A stretch of DNA of 64,000 bases from assembly GCA_036490515.1 (NCBI GenBank), contig DASXDU010000037.1, forward strand, positions 62,001 through 126,000. Direction: 5' to 3'. This document shows positions 18,161 to 29,688 of this stretch, piece by piece. The position numbers and the translations under genes are program-made. Below the pieces are notes generated by a model. The model was not told where the DNA came from. It did no database searches and saw nothing but the letters and a program-made list of their open reading frames with translations. How positions within the stretch are numbered: position 1 is the first letter of the stretch; every line of letters begins with the position of its first letter. Source of the DNA: Palsa-1150 sp036490515 (GTDB lineage: Bacteria; Myxococcota_A; Polyangia; Polyangiales; Polyangiaceae).

Positions 18161-18946
18161 ATGGGCCACTTCTCCCGCGCACTGCGAGATCGTCGCTCCA
18201 CACGCCTCGCCCTCGGCCTCGTGGCGTTCGCGGCGATGGCAGTCCGCGGTAGCCGCGGAACGCTCCCCGCAGATCCCGGGCCACGCGGCCCTCGCACCGA
18301 GGCGCAGGCCGCGATCGAGGGCCAGAGCGTGTGCATCGGCTCCGCGGTGGCGAGCGCCGGCCGTCTCGGCGACGTCCTCTACTACCGCGCCACGCAGGCG
18401 GCCGACGGCACGGTCCACGTCGGATACTTCGCGTTCTTCTCGGAAGAGCGGCCCTGGGGAAACAACTGGCTCACGTGGACCGTGGTCCCTGCCCTCGCGG
18501 TCGACATGGTCTACTCGCGTGCCCTCCTCGTCGCCCCGGGCCTGCAGCGCGCGCTCTACGGCGCCGGCGACGTCGAAGGGGTCACGATCGTGTACCGGCG
18601 GGACGCCGTGGGTCGGCTCTCGATCGATCGCGCATTCGTCGACGATCGGAGCGAGCGTCAGATCGAGCTGTCGCGCGCGGAGATCCTCGCGCTCGACCCC
18701 CAGCGGCCCACCTTCTACAGCGACGTGTGGAGCCACCAGCTCGGGGGTCGCTCCGCAGGGAAGCGCGCCGATCTCGTCGACGAGCGCTGCTACCAGGGCG
18801 ACAGCGTACGCCCGCTGCCCGACCGCGTCGCGCGCGCGTTCCACCTCGACGGGCGCCGCGCCGCCCCTGCCCACGTCGAGCGGCTCGGCGGGAGGCGCCT
18901 CGACGACGTCGATCCGCAGCGCGCCGCGCTCGCGAGCGCTCCCTGA
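18161..18946 (+). CDS. Hypothetical exported or membrane-anchored protein
   Basis: A 261-aa protein. It starts with a basic stretch and a hydrophobic segment, STRLALGLVAFAAMAV, which would act as a signal or anchor. The remainder has a well-behaved domain including DVLYYRATQAADGTVHVGYF, WGNNWLTWTVVPALAVDMVY and GVTIVYRRDAVGRLSIDRAF, then a charged, less conserved-looking tail. Two Cys residues (in SVCIGS and ERCYQG) could form a disulfide. I do not recognise the family. An in-frame ATG at 18107 is an alternative start. The gene is divergent from the cyclase and convergent with the EVE gene. Confidence 0.65.
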   Translation: MGHFSRALRDRRSTRLALGLVAFAAMAVRGSRGTLPADPGPRGPRTEAQAAIEGQSVCIGSAVASAGRLGDVLYYRATQAADGTVHVGYFAFFSEERPWGNNWLTWTVVPALAVDMVYSRALLVAPGLQRALYGAGDVEGVTIVYRRDAVGRLSIDRAFVDDRSERQIELSRAEILALDPQRPTFYSDVWSHQLGGRSAGKRADLVDERCYQGDSVRPLPDRVARAFHLDGRRAAPAHVERLGGRRLDDVDPQRAALASAP

Positions 18947-18952
18947 CTCGCC

Positions 18953-19366
18953 TCACACCTTCTTCTTCGCGAGCGCCGTCACCGCCGCGAGCTCCTCCTC
19001 GGTCACGGGGACGACGGAGAGCCGCCCCTGGCGAAAGAGCACCATCTTGCCCAGCAGCGGATGTGACCGCATCTCGTCGAGCGTGACGGGGCGGGGGAGC
19101 CGCTTTCCGGCAGCGATGTCGACCGCCGTCCAGTCCTCGCCTTGCGTCTGCGTGGGATCCGCGTACCCCTCCTTTGCGACGCGCGCCGTGCCGACGACGG
19201 CCTTGCCTTCGTTCGAGTGGTAGAAGAGGCAAACGTCGCCCTTCTTCATCGCGCGAAGGTTGTTGCGCGCCGTGAAGTTCCGCACGCCGGTCCAGGCGGT
19301 GCTCTGGTCCGCGACGAGCTGCTCGAAGGAGTAGGCGCTCGGTTCGCTCTTGATCAACCAGGGCAT
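18953..19366 (-). CDS. EVE-domain protein
   Basis: A 137-aa soluble protein that is one complete EVE domain (PUA-like fold, related to thymocyte nuclear protein 1). Family landmarks are MPWLIKSEPSAYSFEQL at the N-terminus, WTGVRNFTARNNLRAMKKGD and CLFYHSNEGKAVVGTARV, followed by the PLLGKMVLFRQGRLSVVPVT end. EVE domains bind modified bases in DNA or RNA; the aromatic cage residues W and F are visible. It begins three bases after the stop of the TerB-like gene, so they are likely translated from one mRNA. Confidence 0.92.
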   Translation of the reverse strand: MPWLIKSEPSAYSFEQLVADQSTAWTGVRNFTARNNLRAMKKGDVCLFYHSNEGKAVVGTARVAKEGYADPTQTQGEDWTAVDIAAGKRLPRPVTLDEMRSHPLLGKMVLFRQGRLSVVPVTEEELAAVTALAKKKV

Positions 19367-19369
19367 GGG

Positions 19370-19888
19370 TCAGCCTCCGAAGAGCTCCTCGTGGACCTCG
19401 GTCAAGATGCGCTGTGACTCGTCGGGCGGGATGGCCAGCGCCGCCGCCATCGCGTCGATTGCGGCCGCCTCGGCGTGCACGACGTTGTCGTCCACGAACG
19501 CGACCGCCGCGGCGAGGCGCAGCGCGAAGGCGCGGGACTCGGGGGAGGGCAGGCGCCGGGCGAGCGTGTCGAGGCGGCCCTTCCAGCCCTCGCGGGCGAG
19601 GCGCGCCGCCAGCTCGTCGAGCGTGGGGCCCAGGTCGAGTTGGAAGCGGCCTCCCGTGGTGTCTACGATCGCCTGGACGCTCGCGGCGAGCTGGCCGACT
19701 TCGTCCTTCGCGACCTCGCCGTCCACCGCCGCCATGAGGAACATCGCCTCGAGGATGGCCTCGAACTCGTCGGCGCGCGCGCGCTCCGCGGCGGCGACCT
19801 TCTCCGTACGCGATCGCGCGAACGCGAGCGCCGCGTCTCGAGCGCTCTGTCCGTGTGCGAGCTTGGCCAGGCGAGCGTCGAGGACCAT
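19370..19888 (-). CDS. TerB-like helical protein
   Basis: A 172-aa acidic, alpha-helical cytoplasmic protein. The segment ILEAMFLMAAVDGEVAKDEV is the recognisable TerB / DjlA-like core (helix, then DGxV with acidic residues), and AVAFVDDNVVHAEAAAIDAM repeats the pattern, giving two Ca2+/metal-binding-type helical pairs as in TerB. TerB-fold proteins take part in tellurite-resistance type stress complexes. The gene sits between a 125-aa gene and the EVE gene, all on the minus strand. No other ter genes are present. Confidence 0.75.
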   Translation of the reverse strand: MVLDARLAKLAHGQSARDAALAFARSRTEKVAAAERARADEFEAILEAMFLMAAVDGEVAKDEVGQLAASVQAIVDTTGGRFQLDLGPTLDELAARLAREGWKGRLDTLARRLPSPESRAFALRLAAAVAFVDDNVVHAEAAAIDAMAAALAIPPDESQRILTEVHEELFGG

Positions 19889-19926
19889 CCCGAGGTCGTA
19901 CCGGCGCTCGGGGTCCGTCGTCCAGT

Positions 19927-20304
19927 CTACTCGTCGTTCGACCAGCCCCGTGCGCGCCACCGCCGGTCCACCGGCTCCGGGGTCCACGGCGGCGACTCGG
20001 TGATCTCCTCGACCACGCGGGACACGAGCTCGAACAGCGGAAGGCTCGCGCGGTCGAACCATTCGGTGGCCTGGTCGACAAAGCTTGGCAGGCGCCCTCG
20101 CGGAACGCCTCCACCTGCGACTTCGAACGGATCGAGCAGCGTGGGGGTGAGGCTCGTCATGGCGACCTGTCGAGGAGCAAGGGCCGGACCACCACGAACT
20201 TCCTCGATTTCCAGGGGTCCGCGGGGCGCGCTTGGATCCTGTTCGATCCGGGTGCGCGCCGGCGCCGACCAGTCGAAAAGGTCAGCGGGGCTGGACGGAC
20301 GCAT
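19927..20304 (-). CDS. Hypothetical protein overlapping the kinase 3' end
   Basis: A 125-aa soluble protein of unknown function that begins MRPSSPADLFDW and ends WRARGWSNDE. The ATG at 20304 lies inside the last codons of the Ser/Thr kinase gene in another frame, giving an overlap of 23 bases. The sequence reads like a real protein (DLFDWSAPARTRIEQD, GGPALAPRQVAMTSLTPTLL, ATEWFDRASLPLFELVSRVV) although an inner ATG at 20160 would give a 77-aa version. The TerB-like gene follows after 38 bases. It may be a dedicated partner of the kinase or TerB protein; that is inference from position only. Confidence 0.5.
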   Translation of the reverse strand: MRPSSPADLFDWSAPARTRIEQDPSAPRGPLEIEEVRGGPALAPRQVAMTSLTPTLLDPFEVAGGGVPRGRLPSFVDQATEWFDRASLPLFELVSRVVEEITESPPWTPEPVDRRWRARGWSNDE

Positions 20305-21559
20305 GCTCGGGCACCGCGAGTCCAGGGGCGACGAGCACCTGCGCCGTTCCCTGCGGAGCGGTGAGGCCGGCGCCCGCCCGGAGCTGGGAGGCCTGCGCCA
20401 CCAGGGCGGGGTGCGTGGCCAGGTACATCCACATGAGGAGCGCCCCGCCCATGCTCGCCAGCATGAGGAGCGAGCCGAAGACGACGCGCGGCGAAGCCGG
20501 ATGGTCGTAGGGGATGACGCGGCCGCCGAGCGACGGCCCGCTCGGCGCGGGCGCCTCCGCGATGGCCCGAAGCGGCTCGGGAGACGGAATGGGGGGCCAC
20601 GACGCCGAGCCGCGCCCCTCCAGCGTGCGGATGATCCGCTCCGACGACGTGCGTGCAGAGGGCGGTCCGAACGGAGCGAGCGCGCGCGCGAGCTCCGCCA
20701 CGTGCGCAAAGCGCTGGTCCTTGTTCTTGCGAAGGCAGCGGAGGACGATGGCGTCGACTTCGGGCGGGATGCCCTGACGGAGGGACGACGGCGGTGCAGG
20801 CTCGCGCAGCATGACGTCCGTACAGACGGCAACGCTCGTGAGGCCGTCGAACGGCGGCCTTCCCGTGAGCAGCTCGTAGAGCACCACGCCCATCGCCCAC
20901 AGGTCGGCTCGCGCGTCGACGTCGCGCGAGGCGCAGAGCTGCTCGGGCGCCATGTAGCGCGGCGAACCCATGATGTCGTTGGGCCGCGTGATGCCCGGGT
21001 TCGCGCCGGTGAACTGCGGATCGGTGAGCTTCGAGAGGCCGAAGTCGATCACCTTGACGCAGGGGCTGCCGTCGGCCCGAGCGGTGAGAAACAGGTTCGC
21101 CGGCTTGAGGTCGCGGTGAACGATGCCGTAGGTGTGCGCCTCGCCGATCGCCTCGGCAGCCTGCAGCACCCACTCGACGGCCGTGGGGACCGGCACGGGG
21201 CCGTTTCGCACGAGGATCTCCTCGAGGGTGCACCCCTCGAGGTACTCGAGCACGAGGTACGGGGCGCCTCCCTCGAGGCGACCCACGTCGAAGACGCGAA
21301 CGACGTGCTCGCTCTTCACGTGGGTCGCAGCTCGGCCCTCTCGCAGGAACCGCTCGACTACCGCCGGGTTGTCGGCCCAGTGCGGGAGCAGCAGCTTGAT
21401 GGCCACGCGCTGATCGAGCTGCGGGTGCGTCGCGGAGAGGACCACCGCGAGGCCGCCTCGTCCGCACTTGCCGTCGACGACGTACTTGCCCGCGATGAGA
21501 TCTCCCGCGCGCGGGATCTCCCAGCCTTCCACCAACTGCGTCCGGGACATCTGGGACAT
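20282..21559 (-). CDS. Serine/threonine protein kinase with C-terminal TM segment
   Basis: A 425-aa eukaryote-like kinase. The glycine loop GRGGLAVV (about 33-40), VAIK lysine (55), catalytic HRDLKPAN (148-155), DFG (172-174) and APE (in MAPEQL) are all present, so it should be active. An RD-type catalytic loop implies activation-loop phosphorylation. After about residue 290 a Pro/Ser-rich juxtamembrane stretch leads to one hydrophobic helix near residue 360-385 (FGSLLMLASMGGALLMWMYL). Only about 40 residues follow the helix, so the sensor part is minimal. The 125-aa gene overlaps its 3' end. Confidence 0.93.
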   Translation of the reverse strand: MSQMSRTQLVEGWEIPRAGDLIAGKYVVDGKCGRGGLAVVLSATHPQLDQRVAIKLLLPHWADNPAVVERFLREGRAATHVKSEHVVRVFDVGRLEGGAPYLVLEYLEGCTLEEILVRNGPVPVPTAVEWVLQAAEAIGEAHTYGIVHRDLKPANLFLTARADGSPCVKVIDFGLSKLTDPQFTGANPGITRPNDIMGSPRYMAPEQLCASRDVDARADLWAMGVVLYELLTGRPPFDGLTSVAVCTDVMLREPAPPSSLRQGIPPEVDAIVLRCLRKNKDQRFAHVAELARALAPFGPPSARTSSERIIRTLEGRGSASWPPIPSPEPLRAIAEAPAPSGPSLGGRVIPYDHPASPRVVFGSLLMLASMGGALLMWMYLATHPALVAQASQLRAGAGLTAPQGTAQVLVAPGLAVPEHASVQPR

Positions 21560-21631
21560 CGCCCGACCTCATAGCGAAGGGCGGGCCAGCAATTCGCCGA
21601 GACCGCTGGTCGTGTGGTACGCCGCGGGTCG

Positions 21632-22507
21632 ATGCGAACGCTGGCGACCATTTTTGTCCTTTTCGGTGCGCTCGCAGCGTGCGCGGCTGCCAGCCCGCCG
21701 CAGACTCCCTCACCCGCACCGCCCCCGGCGCCTCCCCCGTCCGCCGTCGTGGGCGAAGTGGACGCCGCGCCCGCCACACCCGTCCCGCCGCCGGCGGAGT
21801 CATCCACCGCAGGATCGCCCCAGCCCGCCGCCACAACGCCGCCGCCCGCCTCCACGAGCGCCTGCAACGAGCAGTCGCCCCAGGACTTCCTCATCCGCAG
21901 CAACTTCCTCAAGGAGAGAGACGGTAACCAGCGCGCCATCCAGTGGCGGACGGACCACTACGGGTGGTTCCGGCCCTTCGGGCGCCCGGGGCCGGACGCT
22001 CGGCCCCCGAGCGCCTCGGTCGTCGACACGACCTTCATGGGGTTGCCCGTGCGCATGCACCGCAAGGTGGCGCCCGCCCTGGCGTGCGTCGAGGAGGACA
22101 TCAAGCAGTCGTGCGCCGATCACCCGTATACGGCTCATGCGCTGGCCGGCATCCGCTTCAAGAACACGTACCGGGGCGGCGAGGTGACGAACCACATCTA
22201 CGGGATCGCGATCGACGTCGACCCGTCCATCAACACCTGCTGCGGATGCGTCCCGCCGTGGAACGACGCCCCCCGGTGCAAGCGGCCCGCGAAGACGGAG
22301 TACGACCGCATGGCGATGCCCGAGTGCTGGGTCCACTCCTTCGAGAAGTTCGGCTTTTACTGGCTCGGCCACGACGTCCTGCGTGACACGATGCACTTCG
22401 AGTTCCTCGGCGACCCCGACCACATCCTCAAGAATCCCGCCGGGAATGCTCCTGCGGCCCTCCCCGCCGGCTCGCCCCCAGCTCAACCCCCTGGAAGTCA
22501 GCCGTAG
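21632..22507 (+). CDS. VanY-like D-Ala-D-Ala carboxypeptidase family (M15) lipoprotein
   Basis: A 291-aa exported protein. Signal peptide with lipobox LAAC near residue 17, then about 65 residues of Pro/Ala/Ser linker. The catalytic half carries zinc-ligand motifs of peptidase family M15: NHIYGIAIDVDPS (H-x-x-G-x-A-x-D) near residue 190 and FYWLGHDVLRDTMHFEFLGD near the end (the xxH of the ExxH-type site). Members trim peptidoglycan stem peptides in the periplasm. Cys residues in NTCCGCVPPW may form disulfides or a local metal site, which is not usual for the family. The gene diverges from the kinase gene. Confidence 0.82.
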   Translation: MRTLATIFVLFGALAACAAASPPQTPSPAPPPAPPPSAVVGEVDAAPATPVPPPAESSTAGSPQPAATTPPPASTSACNEQSPQDFLIRSNFLKERDGNQRAIQWRTDHYGWFRPFGRPGPDARPPSASVVDTTFMGLPVRMHRKVAPALACVEEDIKQSCADHPYTAHALAGIRFKNTYRGGEVTNHIYGIAIDVDPSINTCCGCVPPWNDAPRCKRPAKTEYDRMAMPECWVHSFEKFGFYWLGHDVLRDTMHFEFLGDPDHILKNPAGNAPAALPAGSPPAQPPGSQP

Positions 22508-22531
22508 CTGAGTCATACTGCGAGAACGCCG

Positions 22532-23008
22532 ATGGAAGGGCCCCCCTCCTATCCGCCGCGCCGTCCCTATTCGGGCATCCGTCCGCGTGGGCCGCTCGTA
22601 CTCATCGTCGAGGACGAGGACTCTCTGCGCGAGCTCTACGCGGCCGAGCTCGCGGCTGCTGGCTTCATGGTCCTCGAAGCAGCCGACGGCGCCACGGCCG
22701 TCGAGAAGGCGCTCCAGTTCGGGCCCCATGCGCTCGTGCTCGACCTCATGATTCCGGGGGTCGACGGTTTCAAGGTCGCGCGGCGTTTGCGCAGCGACGA
22801 CCGCACCCACGACGTCGCCATCGTCGCGCTGACGGCCCTCACGTCCAAGAAGTTCGAGCTGCTCGCGCTCGGGGCGGGTTGCGACGCGTTCCTCAGCAAG
22901 CCGGTCATCGCGGCCGCCCTGATCGGCGAGCTCGTACGCCAGATCGCGAAGCGCACGAAGGGCGTCGCGTCCTCCCCCGACCTCACGCGCGTGACCAAGA
23001 ACGGCTGA
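22532..23008 (+). CDS. Single-domain response regulator (CheY-like)
   Basis: A 158-aa protein with one receiver domain (about residues 22-140). Acidic pocket EDED, phosphoacceptor Asp in VLDLMIPG, the conserved Thr in VALTALTS and the Lys in LSKPV are all present, so it should accept phosphate. A short Pro/Arg-rich leader precedes the domain; no output domain follows. It starts 24 bases after the VanY-like gene and runs in the same direction, so they may share a transcript. No histidine kinase is adjacent; the nearest are at 25-29 kb. Confidence 0.9.
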   Translation: MEGPPSYPPRRPYSGIRPRGPLVLIVEDEDSLRELYAAELAAAGFMVLEAADGATAVEKALQFGPHALVLDLMIPGVDGFKVARRLRSDDRTHDVAIVALTALTSKKFELLALGAGCDAFLSKPVIAAALIGELVRQIAKRTKGVASSPDLTRVTKNG

Positions 23009-23057
23009 GCGTCACCTCGACGGGTGGCTGCCGGGCGTCTCCTCACGCGCGCGCCCC

Positions 23058-24482
23058 TCACGGGTGAATGACGACGATGGTGGCGGGCTTCGCGTCGCCG
23101 TCTTGTGCTCGCACCGAGTGCCATCCCGGGGGCACCTTGGGATCGGTCCACGCAAAAAGCCATCGGGCGTCCCTCGGCGAGAGGTTCACGCAGCCCCCGC
23201 TGTGGCCCTCCCCCCAGGCGTCGTGCCAGTACGCCGTGTGGAGCAGGTACTTGTCGTAGAACCGCTGGCTCCAGGGGACCTCGGCGTGCACGAACTCCGT
23301 CCCGTCGTCGAGATCGCTCTGCAGCGTCGCCGTGAGGAGCTTTTCCTTCACGCGGTACGTCCCCAGGGGCGTCGTCGCGGCCGGCTGATGCGGCTCGTGG
23401 TCCGGATCCGGGCGCGCCGCGCCCAGCTTGCCCGCGGAGATCATCGTGGCGAAGACCGGCGTGTCCTCCTCGTACGCCACCAGCCAGCCCTGGAGCGCAG
23501 CGACCTCGATCCACGTCGGGTGCGGGCCTTCCGGCAGGACGCCTTCGGGGGCGACTACCGCGGCGTCGCGCGCGTCGATCCAGACACCGTCCTCGCGCGT
23601 CTCCCAGAAGACGACGTGACCGTGCTTCTCCGTGCGTCCGGTGAGGGCGACGTGACCGAGTCGCGGCCACACCTCCGTCGTCGCGACCAGGCGGCCCGCC
23701 CCGTCGCGCCGGTACTTCGCGTGTGCGGCGCGCCTGAAGAACGCGATCGGAAGCTCTACGTCCTTGCCGAGGACGATCCCCTCGAAGGGCACTCGGTCGA
23801 AGGGCACGACACGATCCTTGCGCACGTAGCTCATGTCGCTCGCGCGGAGCCACGACGTGCCGTCGGCGTCGACCTCGTCGGTCCACGCGACCGTCGAGCG
23901 CGCGGCGATGGTCGCGTGCGGATCGAGCAGCGCAGCGGGCCACGTGGGGTCGTTCACGCCGGAGAGGGTCCGGTGGCGGCGCGCCCCGCGCGACTCGCCG
24001 TAGAAGAATGGCCAGGGCGACGTGAAGTCGGGCGCGTGCGCGCGGAGGGCGAGCCAGACCGGGTCGGCAGCGTCCTCCGTCACGGCGTCGCCGTCCGTAC
24101 AGATCCACCCGCGCGGCGCTATGGCGCGGACGGAGCTGCAGCCCGGCGCTGCCTGCGGAGGCTCGTCGCGGCCGGCGACGACGTCGCCTGCCACGAGGGC
24201 CCCGATGGGCTTGCCGCGAAGGGTGGCATCGGCGTGGATGGGAACGGACCGGACGCGTACGCGGAAGCCACGCGCCGGCTCGGGCGGGGCGACCGCCGCG
24301 CCACCCGAAGACGACGCGACCGCGGCCGGTGATGATGCGAGGCCCGACGCCGTACTGGTGGCGGCCGCGGCAGCGGGGACGACGATCGAGGCGGCGAGGG
24401 GTGGATGTTCACCGTCCGGTCGGTGCTCCACGCAGGCCGAAGCCGACAAGAGGAGGACGACCGCCACGACCGCGCGCTGCAT
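23058..24482 (-). CDS. L,D-transpeptidase (YkuD) lipoprotein
   Basis: A 474-aa exported enzyme that should cross-link or anchor to peptidoglycan in the periplasm. A signal peptide ends in the lipobox-like SASAC near residue 17; an Ala/Ser-rich linker and an SH3-like stretch follow (RSVPIHADATLRGKPIGALV is typical of such domains). The catalytic YkuD motif is at about residues 420-432: HTAYWHDAWGEGHSGGCVNL with the nucleophile Cys. The His before it (HTAYWHD) is also kept. Length exceeds the minimal enzyme because of the extra N-terminal domains. The gene is divergent from the CheR-type gene. Confidence 0.9.
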   Translation of the reverse strand: MQRAVVAVVLLLSASACVEHRPDGEHPPLAASIVVPAAAAATSTASGLASSPAAVASSSGGAAVAPPEPARGFRVRVRSVPIHADATLRGKPIGALVAGDVVAGRDEPPQAAPGCSSVRAIAPRGWICTDGDAVTEDAADPVWLALRAHAPDFTSPWPFFYGESRGARRHRTLSGVNDPTWPAALLDPHATIAARSTVAWTDEVDADGTSWLRASDMSYVRKDRVVPFDRVPFEGIVLGKDVELPIAFFRRAAHAKYRRDGAGRLVATTEVWPRLGHVALTGRTEKHGHVVFWETREDGVWIDARDAAVVAPEGVLPEGPHPTWIEVAALQGWLVAYEEDTPVFATMISAGKLGAARPDPDHEPHQPAATTPLGTYRVKEKLLTATLQSDLDDGTEFVHAEVPWSQRFYDKYLLHTAYWHDAWGEGHSGGCVNLSPRDARWLFAWTDPKVPPGWHSVRAQDGDAKPATIVVIHP

Positions 24483-24573
24483 GGCGCGCCGAGAATGCTC
24501 CGGGCCGGCAGGAAAGCAAGTTCCAGGTCGAACGGTCCCGCGTGCTCGGCGGCATGTGGTTATCGTTGGCGGG

Positions 24574-25394
24574 GTGGCGAGGGTCCTCACGGACGACGAG
24601 TCGCTCCGCCGGGTGCTCGCGCTCGTGCACGCACGCACCGGTATCGACTTCCAGTCCTACAAGCCGCCCACCATCTTGCGCCGCATCGCGCAGCGTATCG
24701 CCGCCCTGGGTGTCGCCGATCTCGCCGCGTACGGCGAGCGACTGGCCCGCGATCCCGACGAGCTGGACGCGCTCGTGGATGCGCTCCTCATCAAGACGAC
24801 GTGGATGTTCCGCGACCGTGCGACGTTCGACGCGCTCCGGTCGACGGGGTTTCCGCGGCTCTTCGCCGAGCGTGCGGCTCGCGGCGCGCGCGCCGTGCGC
24901 GCCTGGGTCGCGGGGTGCTCCACCGGGGAAGAGCCGTTCTCCCTGGCGATGTGCATGCTCGAGGCGGCGGCGCCCAGCGGCATGCAGGTGAGCGTCCTCG
25001 CGAGCGACGTCGACCCCGCTGCGCTCGCCGCGCTCGGGCGCGGGGTCGTCTCTCCCACGGCCATCGCCGAGGTCCCCGACGACCTCGCTGCGCGATGGCT
25101 CGCGCGCACCGAGGAAGGGTACGAGGTCGCGGCCGAGGTCCGGCGCGTCGTCACGGCGTCGCAGCACGACGTCCTCGCGTCGGAGAACCCCGCGCCCCGC
25201 GCCGCGGTCCTCGCGTCCTTCGACGTCGTCTCGTGCCGTAACCTCCTCATCTACCTCGGGACGGAGGCGCAGCGAACCGTCACCGCGCGGATCATCAAGG
25301 CGTGCGCCCCCGGAGGGCTGCTCGTGCTCGGCAAGAGCGAGATGCCGCGCGGCGCGGCGGAGGAGCTGACCCCCCTCGCCGAGGGCCTCTCGAT

Positions 25395-25410
<16 letters not shown>
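24574..25410 (+). CDS. cheR: CheR-type protein-glutamate O-methyltransferase
   Basis: A 278-aa SAM-dependent methyltransferase of the CheR family, which methylates glutamates of chemoreceptors. The N-terminal all-helical domain has FQSYKPPTILRRIAQRIAALG; the SAM-binding domain includes VRAWVAGCSTGEEPFSLAMC (motif I), DVVSCRNLLIYL (motif of the NPPY/RNLLIY type) and FRDRATFDAL. Start is GTG at 24574 or GTG at 24556; neither has a clear Shine-Dalgarno. Its last 16 bases overlap the 3' end of the hybrid kinase gene on the opposite strand. No chemoreceptor or cheB is in the window, so the target is unknown. Confidence 0.85.
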
Positions 25411-28337
<2,927 letters not shown>

Positions 28338-28346
28338 CTGCGCCCC

Positions 28347-29471
28347 TCATGCCGCCGGGAGTCGGACGACGAACGACGTCGGCCACTCGGGGGTCTGCAC
28401 GACGTCGATCTGCCCTCCCATCGCCTCGACCGCGCGCTTGCAGAAGTAGAGCCCGAGGCCCGCGTTGCCGCGCGCCACCCCGGTCTGCTCGAGTCGCGCG
28501 AACTTCTCGAAGATGCGCAGCCGGTCGCCCTCCGGGATGGAGGGCCCCGTGTTCGACACGACGATCTCGACCTCGCGCCCTGCGCGGGCCGCGATGTCGA
28601 CCTGGCCGTGGGCGGGCGTGTAGCGGAGCGAGTTGTCGAGGATGTTCTCGATGACCCGCTGGAGGAGCGTGCGGTCCGTCTTGATGGCGAGCTTCGTCTC
28701 GGCGGCGTGGAGATCGACCTTCCGCTCCTGCGCGCGCCGCAGGTAGTCGCGCGCCACCGTGCCGAGGAGCTCCGACAGCGGGACGCGCTCGGTATGGAGC
28801 GGGAACGCCGACTCCTCGAGCCGCGACACCATCAGGAGATCGTCGATCATCGATCGCAGCCGGCGCGTGCCCTCGGCGGCGTCCTCGAGGGCGTCCTTCA
28901 CCGCGTCGCCGTTGCGCGAGGTCTGTGCGAACTCGACGCTCGACCAGACAATCGAGAGGGGCGTCTTCAGGTCGTGGACGATGAACGCCATGAGCTCGCG
29001 CTGCTCGCGCTGGAGGCGCTCGAGCGCGGCGTTGCGCGTCCCGAGCTCGGTGTTCGCGCGGCGGAGACCGTCGCGCGACTCCTTGAGCTGGAGAAGCGTC
29101 CGGACGCGCGTCAGCAGGATCGACCCGTCGACGGGCTTCTCGAGGAACTCGTCGGCGCCGGCCTCGAGCCCGCGCAGGCGGTGGTCCCGCTCGGAGTGCG
29201 CCGTCACGAGGATGACCGGGACGTGGTCGCCGCCGGCGTGCGCGCGGATGTGGGTCAGGACGTCGATGCCGTCGAAGCCCGGCATCACGAGATCGAGGAG
29301 CACGAGGTCCGGCGGTCGGGCGTCGAACTCGGCGAGCGCGGAGCGCCCGTCCCCCGCCAGGACGATCTTGTGCCCGAGCGGCGCCAGCAGCCCCTCGAGG
29401 ACCCCCAGGTTCCTCGGCTCGTCATCCACCAGCAGCAATCGCTTGAGCGACGTCTGTGCCTCCCCTGTCAT
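28347..29471 (-). CDS. Receiver-histidine kinase protein (REC-HisKA-HATPase)
   Basis: A 374-aa soluble protein in which the receiver comes first: KRLLLVDDEPRNL at the start, phosphoacceptor in VLLDLVMPGFDG, and LEKPVDG Lys-Pro near residue 105. A helical linker leads to HisKA with VHDLKTPLSIVWS and a HATPase domain with NSLRYTPAHGQVD and GLGLYFCKRAV. Such proteins take phosphate from, or pass it to, a hybrid kinase. It stands nine bases upstream of the 980-aa kinase gene on the same strand, so the two are almost certainly one operon. No output regulator follows in the operon. Confidence 0.9.
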   Translation of the reverse strand: MTGEAQTSLKRLLLVDDEPRNLGVLEGLLAPLGHKIVLAGDGRSALAEFDARPPDLVLLDLVMPGFDGIDVLTHIRAHAGGDHVPVILVTAHSERDHRLRGLEAGADEFLEKPVDGSILLTRVRTLLQLKESRDGLRRANTELGTRNAALERLQREQRELMAFIVHDLKTPLSIVWSSVEFAQTSRNGDAVKDALEDAAEGTRRLRSMIDDLLMVSRLEESAFPLHTERVPLSELLGTVARDYLRRAQERKVDLHAAETKLAIKTDRTLLQRVIENILDNSLRYTPAHGQVDIAARAGREVEIVVSNTGPSIPEGDRLRIFEKFARLEQTGVARGNAGLGLYFCKRAVEAMGGQIDVVQTPEWPTSFVVRLPAA

Positions 29472-29688
29472 TTGCAGACAACCCCACGAAGACCGTACCA
29501 CTACCGAACACGAGCCCGGTAAGGATCTTCACGAAACCTGTCCATTCGGCCCATTCGGCTCCTTCGCCCTTTCGTCGCTTCGCCCCTTTCGCTCCTGGCC
29601 GCTCTGTCCGCTAGCCGCCGTCTCCGAGTGTAATTCGACCTGTCCTCGAGTGCAGGCGAGCCGTCGCGGGGTGCTATACGCTCGGCGC

